This document shows, piece after piece, positions 58,174 through 64,000 of a stretch of 64,000 bases of DNA (within the stretch, counting starts at the first letter, position 1; each line of letters starts with the position of its first letter). The position numbers and the translations under genes are program-made. The stretch spans positions 124,001-188,000 of the forward strand of contig JAOCPU010000047.1 in NCBI GenBank assembly GCA_035772785.1, written 5' to 3'. The stretch is from Phlebiopsis flavidoalba (Eukaryota > Basidiomycota > Agaricomycetes > Polyporales > Phanerochaetaceae). The notes below the pieces were generated by a model, which ran no database searches, was not told where the DNA came from, and saw only the letters and a program-made list of their open reading frames with translations.

Positions 58174-59562
58174 ATGCAGCACAAATGCAAGCCAAACGTC
58201 TCACAAGACATTCCCCCATACGCAAGGGACTATTTATCACGATTTGGGACACGCCACCTTTCGACGCGTACGAAGGCTCAGTATCCAAAAAGATGGGATA
58301 CACTTGCTGAGCACTATGGTGTGACGTTATCGAGAGATGGACTCAAAGCGATAGTTGGTCAGTGTCATGTCTCCTCCCAGAGCGCTTTCTCATTTTTCGC
58401 CAGAGCTTACAGAGTCTTTCTCGAATCGGTGGATCGTCACCTCAGACTGTTCTGTCGATCTCATGCACTTAACAAGCATGCATTGGGAACATACTACTTC
58501 GAGATCGAATGCTCTTTCCCTTCGATGTCCTCATCAACATCGTACGTTCTATACATAGCCAAAAATAAAGAGTGACTGCTCACGATCTAACTTACAGAGC
58601 CTACCTAGACATTGGGTTTGTTTTCCAGCGCATCTACACCTGAGCGTACATCTCAGACGATCTCAGATTTCTCTTCGAATGCACTATGTCACATATCAAA
58701 CGATTTTCGTGTGGCTTATTCGAACCAAGGCACTTACGAAACACCTGGACAAATACGCAATTGCAACGACTATTTTGAGCGTATGTTTTTGGTGCCTTTT
58801 CAGTCGATAATGATCGATCTCATTGGCTAATGTTTCTACAGCGGGCGACGTAGTTGGTTGTGGATATAACCATCACGACAGAAATGTCTTCTTTACCCGT
58901 AACGGTAGGCTTCTAGGTCAGAAAATATTGCCTGTCGCATCGTTTATATTTTGGGTCTCATAAACACATCTACAGAAATTCTGCCAATTGGGACCGCTGC
59001 TTTTTGTTCTTCAATTCGACCTTTCGTTCGTGTGGAACAAGCCTCCGGATCTGTCACGTGCAAATTTCGGCAACAGACCGTTCGTTTTTTGGCATTGTAG
59101 ACTTCATCGAGACGGGAATTCCGACTTACCGAGCGGAAACTCTGGAATCCAGCCCAGAGTCGACACCTCCGTCGACACCTGCCTCAATTTCAGAATTCCA
59201 CGATTTGATGCCAGCAATGAAGCTATCGACGCCAAATCCAGCCACGCGGGACAAATATTGGTGTACACAGCGTTCACCCACATATCCCCCCCGCTCAGAG
59301 CGAACACCTTGGAGGCTTCTTGCGCGCCACATGTATACCCGAACAGCATCACCTTCACGAGCTACCTCTCACCTCCCACTATACCCGTGACATTCATGAT
59401 ACCCAGGAGTCGTCGGACTCCACCGCTTTTGCACAGAAAAGGGATTTATACTCGCATGACCCTTCACTACCATCCCACTTTCTTGCTGATGCGCATGTCC
59501 CTGCTACCCCTGCGAAACACCTCAAATGGCTCCCCCCCGTGCGTATCAGGGGATTATTGTAA
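58174..59562 (+). CDS. SPRY-domain protein (Ssh4/Ear1- or RanBPM-like)
   Basis: SPRY domains bind protein partners; in fungi, relatives act in ubiquitin-dependent sorting (Ssh4/Ear1) or the GID complex (Vid30/RanBPM). The pre-SPRY region reads IPPYARDYLSRFGTRHLSTR, KRWDTLAEHYGVTLSRDGLK. The domain itself: ALGTYYFEIE, DIGFV, FSSNALCHISNDFRVAYSNQ, GTYETPG, then GDVVGCGYNHHDRNVFFTRN with the typical 'G(D)VxGCGxN...FFTKNG' core, EILPIG, and RANFGNRPFVF as the closing strand. The tail is Ser/Thr/Pro-rich (ESSPESTPPSTPASISEFHD). Introns near 58360-58410, 58541-58598, 58779-58841 and 58906-58974. No transmembrane segment is seen before the SPRY domain, arguing mildly against a true Ssh4 orthologue. 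The 3' end is uncertain (59390 or 59562). Confidence 0.7.
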
Positions 59563-59839
59563 CGACCACCAAGATCACGATCACTTTCGGAAGCTCTGCT
59601 GGAGAGTGACCACATGGGGTCGAGTTTGCATAGGACTCAGATACGTTCTCATACATTCGGACACTGGGACTTTGGTAGATATTGTACAATTTAGTATATA
59701 CGCGTGTACGCCGTTGGTTTACAAGGCGCCCTTGTCCCCTCCAAGAACTCCCGCGCGTGTTTCCTTTGCCTCGTCACTGACGTTGGGATCTATTGAATGA
59801 TACGTCAGCCAACAATGCAACGACATGAGAATTTTTCAA

Positions 59840-60111
59840 CTAACTCTTCATTGTTGCCTTGTATCCGGCGTTGACGCGCGTCTCATCCTTGGTGTCTTCG
59901 TATTGCTCACGCTGCTGCTGCGTCATGGGATCGGATTCGAGGTCGTCGATGACCTGACGGGAGTGCTCCTTTGCCTCCTCAGAGACATTGGGGTTCTTGA
60001 GCGCAGCCTATGCATTCGGAATGAGCGTGCAAGAAACAGCCAAGAGGTTTTGAATTGCTCACCTTGTGGCCGCCGATGACGCGGGTGGGGAAGAGTAGTG
60101 TTGTCGGCCAT
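59840..60111 (-). CDS. Con-6 family protein (conidiation-specific protein 6-like)
   Basis: Small hydrophilic protein of the Con-6 family, associated in other fungi with conidiation or late growth; biochemical role unknown. Exon 1 is 60111-60063, the intron 60062-60008 (55 nt, GTGAGC...CATAG), exon 2 60007-59840. The product reads VIGGHK|AALKNPNVSEEAKE, HSRQVIDDLESDPMTQQQRE, QYEDTKDETRVNAGYKATMK, with one full Con-6 repeat and the beginning of a second. Only one defect is present: one extra C in the CCCC run at about 60086-60089 (minus sense) throws MADNTTLP out of frame with TRVIGGHK. Everything else is intact, which points to a sequence error. A TATATAA lies upstream at 60190-60196. Confidence 0.9.
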
Positions 60112-60189
60112 TGTAAACTTCGCGATGTGCTGTGAGTGAGGAAGTAGTCGAGTTGAGAGTATGTCCCCTCATCACACAAACCGGCAGGC

Positions 60190-60196
60190 TTATATA
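60190..60196 (-). promoter_or_regulatory. TATA box of the Con-6 gene
   Basis: The minus strand reads TATATAA about 80 bases before the ATG at 60111. Confidence 0.6.
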
Positions 60197-60725
60197 CCAT
60201 TCCCGCAGACCACATTCGGGTAGCGCACAGGAGTCATGACGTTGAAAACATCGAGGCATGACGGCAAGGTAGCCAGGATCGACCCACCGACACCGCGGCG
60301 CTATAGCCCTGAATAGAGGTAGCCGATTTCTCTTGGTGCCACCGCCTGGCGAGCATCGAGAATGATTGTACATGACGCCATGATTGACGAAATAGTGAAG
60401 CCGCCGGCGTTTGTTTGCTCTTGTTAGGATCAAAAGCCCCTGACTGCCATCTTCGGCGACTCTGTTGATTCAGGAGCGAGATTTGGAATAGTGGACGTAT
60501 CTCATACACGCTAAAATCTGCTGAATAGCTGACTAAACCTTTGCACTTCTATTGGGTTGCTCTACATCGGAGACTGTTTCTACTCAGTTTTTCCAAGCAC
60601 CGCCATAGAACCCTGTAAACCGGATATTAATGACAGCCGTGTAGCGAAAGAGCCATTACTCACAGAAGTTCAGAATAGACTTGACACTGAGCACTGGAGA
60701 TCCTGGTGTGCACTAGTAGGGCGAT

Positions 60726-61534
60726 TCAGGTGAGCATATTTGAATTTCGTGCTACCGAATGGCGACACACCGAGGTGGGCGGGTTTTTACCGCCGTTGGA
60801 ATGAAGGCGGAACACCTGATCCGCGAGCTGCCCAGCCGGCTCTCCGTCCACGAGGAGCGGGCTCAAGCTCAACCAGTCCGCGTCATGCGTGGGGTCATCA
60901 GGCGAGGGCACTTCGCCCGTCCTGACACCGATACCATACGCGTTCTTCACGTTGGGGTCGTTCCTCAGATGGCCGGAGGTAAAGTCCCACTTGGCGTAAA
61001 TGTTGGGATCGCTCGAGTTTCCGGGATTCGGGATGAAGTAGTGCTGTCCGAGCGCGTAAGGGGGATTTTGCAGGTTAAAGGAGGCGATGAGGTCGAGGGC
61101 GGTGACGTTGGGCGGGGCAGCGAGCCAGAGATCATGGACGAAAGTCGTGAAAGAAGCTTGCGCTGTCAGCGGGATGCACGATATGTCGAAGAGCTCTGTA
61201 ACAGCGCCAAAGGCGCTATGGTAGGGAAGTCAGTCTTTGCCAAGACATCGAAATTCAAATTGACGTACGCGTAGGTCCCGTCATCCTTGCAGGTATAGTT
61301 CTGTACACCAACTGACAGGGCGACCCACGTCGGTGCGTCGGCGATGGGCGGTAGTAAAGGTCTACCCCCGCGAGTGTTAATGTCGCTTGGAAGAATGGAG
61401 GTCAAGTTGTCAGCTGATGTGCTGCACATGGCGATGTGACGAGCGTGGATAGAGTTGCTCTCGAGGGCAGTGGGGAGAGCAGCCACGATAGAGAGGAGCG
61501 AGAGAGCAGAAGTGAGTTTGTAGAAGGGAATCAT
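60726..61534 (-). CDS. Secreted DUF3455-family protein
   Basis: Fungal secreted protein of unknown function (DUF3455). Signal peptide MIPFYKLTSALSLLSIVAAL, then LPPIADAPTWVALSVGVQNY, TCKDDGTYA, an intron of about 57 nt (61268-61212; GTACGT...CATAG), AFGAVTELFDISCIPLTAQA, FVHDLWLAAPPNVTALDLIA, PYALGQHYFIPNPGNSSDPN, AKWDFTSG, GIGVRTGEVPSPDDPTHDAD, WLSLSPLL, and VFRLHSNGGKNPPTS. The frame is intact over both exons up to the last 20 or so codons. There it should probably shift to reach a Cys and a longer end (about 60750). The start is 61534, not the in-frame ATG at 61591: a TATATAA at about 61597-61603 (minus) lies only a few bases above 61591 but about 65 above 61534. Confidence 0.88.
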
Positions 61535-61596
61535 CTTGAAACTGTGCGTGAAAAGCAAGGGAAATGCGATGAGTAGAGTTCCAATTTCCATGGTGT

Positions 61597-61603
61597 TTAT
61601 ATA
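61597..61603 (-). promoter_or_regulatory. TATA box of the DUF3455 gene
   Basis: The minus strand reads TATATAA; its distance to the two candidate ATGs decides the start at 61534. Confidence 0.6.
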
Positions 61604-62806
61604 CGCCGGAAAAACACGTACTCGATCATATACCCGAACGAAACGCCTTTGTCGTAGACAGCCACCACGCAGAGCGCATGAAGGACCAGCGTCGTTCGAT
61701 GATCACCATGAGTGGGGGTAAGGATGCTGACAGCGTACGCGGCTACTGTGCGGAGGATGTGCACATTTCGTACCGAAGCTGTGCTTAACTTCAAAATGCC
61801 GGCCGGCGGTCCGGCGGCTAAGAATCGATACCGAACTTGCAAATAAACAAGCAAACGGCTACTTCCATGGTTAAGAAAGAAGGCATTCACGGGTTCCTGA
61901 TTCAGTCCAACGGCTGAGAAAAGTACACCAAAGGCGACCTGGTTCAACAGATTCTGTCCAAAGCAAAGCACACGTTGAGCAAAATGTCCGAGTCGAGGTT
62001 GACAGCTTGTCAGACGGACGTACCTGATAGGCAGGCACACGGTATATACCCGTGCACTGCTATACGCCACCGGCGACATTTACACCACTGTAGCGAGCTT
62101 GTAGCTGCAATGACGAACGAGCAACATTTCACCGGATTGTGCGCCCCGACGCCGCTCGAGTCGCTCGCACGTCCAGGTGTGTGGCGCCATTCGACAGGAA
62201 GAAGACCATACGGTACTGCCAAGAGGCTTTGGACTCGGATCCAGACAAATTGTATCAATGTTGACGAATGGCGAAGCAGAGGCGAAGGTTAAGGTTAAAG
62301 GGCTGACTTGGCGTTCGTATTGTCTCCTTCACACGGAGGATCTTCTCGACATGCGCCGAAAGCTCTAGCAAAAGAGTGTTAATAGTAGGCTCCGAAGAGC
62401 ATGGTGTCAACAAAACAAGACTCACCGAAACCAAGCCAGCATGGGTCGCTTGACAAATCATCGGCACACCTCTTGGAGGACCCGAGCGGAATATTTCATA
62501 CCATCTCTCGTTGCACACAACGGACGGCGTTAAGACCAGCTCTCAGAGAGCATAGCAGATATAAGCATTAAGCGTCTGCCTGCGGCGAAGTCCAAGACTA
62601 CGCATAGATTTTGCGGTCATTGAATGAGGAGTTGCGCGAACTTCTGAAAATGGGCCGGAGTGTCTCTAGATGTTTTACGTCAGCAACTTGGCGCGCCAAT
62701 TAGGCGCGCGCATCGATATGCTGAAGGCGCTGAGCTGCGCTGAGGCGCTTAGCTGGGAAATATTCAGTGTCCCCGTGACCCAGCCTTTTCTTGACTGCTC
62801 ACCACA
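61604..62806. other. Divergent intergenic region
   Basis: About 1.2 kb between the minus-strand DUF3455 gene and BTB gene 3. A 160-codon minus frame (61597-62079) and an 87-codon minus frame (62255-62518) are open but resemble nothing known; the first overlaps the TATA box of the DUF3455 gene and is probably chance. Confidence 0.35.
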
Positions 62807-63971
62807 ATGTCGGAAACCACGTTCGCTACGGACGTCCGTCACAGCAAGTTCTATTTTGCAGACGGAAACCTCATGCTGCGCTCAGCAGAAAACGCGGAAC
62901 GCGTTGCCACTCTGTTCTGTGTGCACAAAGGCGTACTCCGCGTTCAACTCTCCGGTTTTTGCGGGCATGTTCTCCCTGCCCGACACCGTGCGCCAGGTGT
63001 CCAGGAGGTGTATTGCGACGTGCCTTTGGTCCAGTTGACAGATAGCGCGGCCGATGTTGAGGTCCATTATATCATCTCTATATGAAGTAGGGTGAGAGAT
63101 GAAATAATACATGGTAGATATGCTGGTGCTGACGCCATGTCATAGGGCTCTCTCGCTCTTCCGCCATCTCGACCCAGACAATACCATTGCGCTTGACCAG
63201 CGTTCTTGCTATGGCAAATAAATACTTCATGATGCGATGCTTGTACGGAAGCGGGTCGTGGATATTCTGGAAAGCAGCTGGCCGCGGTCTTTCGATGACT
63301 GGCTTGCGCCACGAGTCCGAGATACGCACCATTCAGTCCCGTTTCCTGGAGGCTACCAGCTTCGTCCATCATCGACGGCAAAAGTTCGGTTTTGACGATT
63401 ACATTCCCGAGCCGGCTTCGCGGTAGGCGGATCCCGAGGACCATGGTATCCCATCGATATTGCCGTACGCCTACTATCGCTTGGCCTCAGCGTCCGCCAC
63501 AGATGACCTGGGACGCTATGCGCGCAGACGAGTTCAAAAGGCACGACATTACATGCTCTGGCGCACCGCTCGGTGGAGTCTACTCCGTGCGCCGGAGCTC
63601 AGGAAGGTTATGCGCGGGAGGCAGCAGCTCATGCCCGTTCCTTGGGCAAGCTGGAGCTTGCCTTCACGGACTACAACTCCGTTTCGTGAGGGAGGCGTGT
63701 CACGCGGTTTGCAGGACGATGCTCACGCGTCGGTCGGATATGCGTAGAACGTTCGGAGGAAATGGTCAAAATGTGGAAGAACGACATACTCAACAATCTC
63801 CTACTTCATGCTTCCATGGAACCAGATCCACTCAAAATTCTCGGGCTGCTCGTTTAAAAGGCAAGCCTAAGTGGGGCTTGTGCGAGACATGTGCAGCGGT
63901 GCTTATCCGCGACATGCGTCGCCGACAGTCAGAGCTATGGAGAGATTACCCGAGATATTTTCTGATAACAT
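62807..63971 (+). CDS. BTB/POZ-domain protein 3 (3' end close to window edge)
   Basis: Start ACA-ATG at 62807, MSETTFATDVRHSKFYFADG. BTB blocks: FYFADGNLMLRSAE, TLFCVHKGVLR, GMFSLPDTVRQ, EVYCDVPLVQLTDSAADVE, then an exon with LSLFRHLDPDNTIAL, TSVLAMANKYFMMR. The C-terminal part reads NILNNLLLHASMEPDPLKIL, GLLV, KPKWGLCETCAAVLIRDMRR, RQSELWRDYPRYF, the standard end of this family. An intron lies around 63085-63150. Several one-base shifts are needed (for example near 62905, 62985, 63240 and 63855). The terminal codons cannot be fixed; a stop follows at about 63970 in one frame, while another frame stays open to the edge. Confidence 0.75.
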
Positions 63972-64000
63972 ATTATCATAAAGGCCTCTTGAGTACGTCC

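Noticed and set aside
58988..59800. 270-codon plus-strand open frame read as a separate gene
   Set aside because: Its first part (ending NFGNRPFVF) is the last strand of the SPRY domain in the gene starting at 58174; the rest is mostly a shadow frame.
61597..62079. 160-codon minus frame with some hydrophobic stretches, considered as a membrane protein
   Set aside because: Hydrophobic segments are short and irregular, and it runs through the TATA box of the DUF3455 gene.

Overview
The window is nuclear DNA from a filamentous basidiomycete, most likely a wood- or litter-decay Agaricomycete. The evidence is very short GT-AG introns (about 43-70 nt) breaking genes into many small exons, dense genes on both strands, and family content typical of that group: self-sufficient CYP505 cytochromes P450, fungal BTB/POZ proteins, a DUF3455 secreted protein, a Con-6 protein and F-box/leucine-rich proteins. 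I saw no rRNA, tRNA, CRISPR array, bacterial-type operon, or transposase or reverse-transcriptase motif.

Layout. 0.4-2.5 kb: aldehyde dehydrogenase (+). 3.3-5.3 kb: conserved protein with a charged and proline-rich tail (+). 5.9-7.0 kb: BTB protein 1 (+). 7.1-10.4 kb: minus-strand block of two paralogues sharing a 'GWWYE...GTWW.VDIQPT' signature around a tail-anchored protein. 11.0-12.2 kb: BTB protein 2 (+). 12.4-14.3 kb: leucine-rich-repeat protein (-). 15.5-19.8 and 20.8-25.4 kb: tandem CYP505-like P450-reductase fusions (+). 27.3-28.7 kb: F-box-like gene (+). 28.9-31.2 kb: two unrecognised genes (+). 31.8-34.3 kb: membrane-anchored aspartyl protease (-). 34.4-40.2 kb: mostly uninterpretable GC-rich sequence with one possible minus-strand fragment. 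40.3-41.3 kb: mitochondrial ribosomal protein uL23m (+). 41.8-42.8 kb: GH16 Crh-like cell-wall enzyme (+). 43.2-47.4 kb: Bud6/AIP3 (+), carrying extra DNA. 48.2-49.4 kb: F-box-like gene (+). 52-56.6 kb: third CYP505 copy (-). 58.2-59.6 kb: SPRY-domain protein (+). 59.8-60.1 kb: Con-6 (-). 60.7-61.5 kb: DUF3455 protein (-). 62.8-64.0 kb: BTB protein 3 (+).

Two themes stand out. First, nearly every recognisable gene, including probably essential ones (uL23m, Bud6), is broken by one- or two-base indels, often in homopolymers, while splice sites and promoters survive. I think many of these are uncorrected long-read errors rather than mass pseudogenisation, so coordinates below are gene extents, not clean reading frames. 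Second, all three CYP505 copies keep the same intron layout, including a 19-nt and an 18-nt microexon, the latter encoding exactly the oxygen-activation motif. A separate 18-nt microexon lies in the aldehyde dehydrogenase.

The genes do not form one pathway. The CYP505 set is a lineage-expanded fatty-acid/xenobiotic hydroxylase family on both sides of a stretch of housekeeping genes. BTB and F-box genes are the scattered expanded families usual in these fungi.
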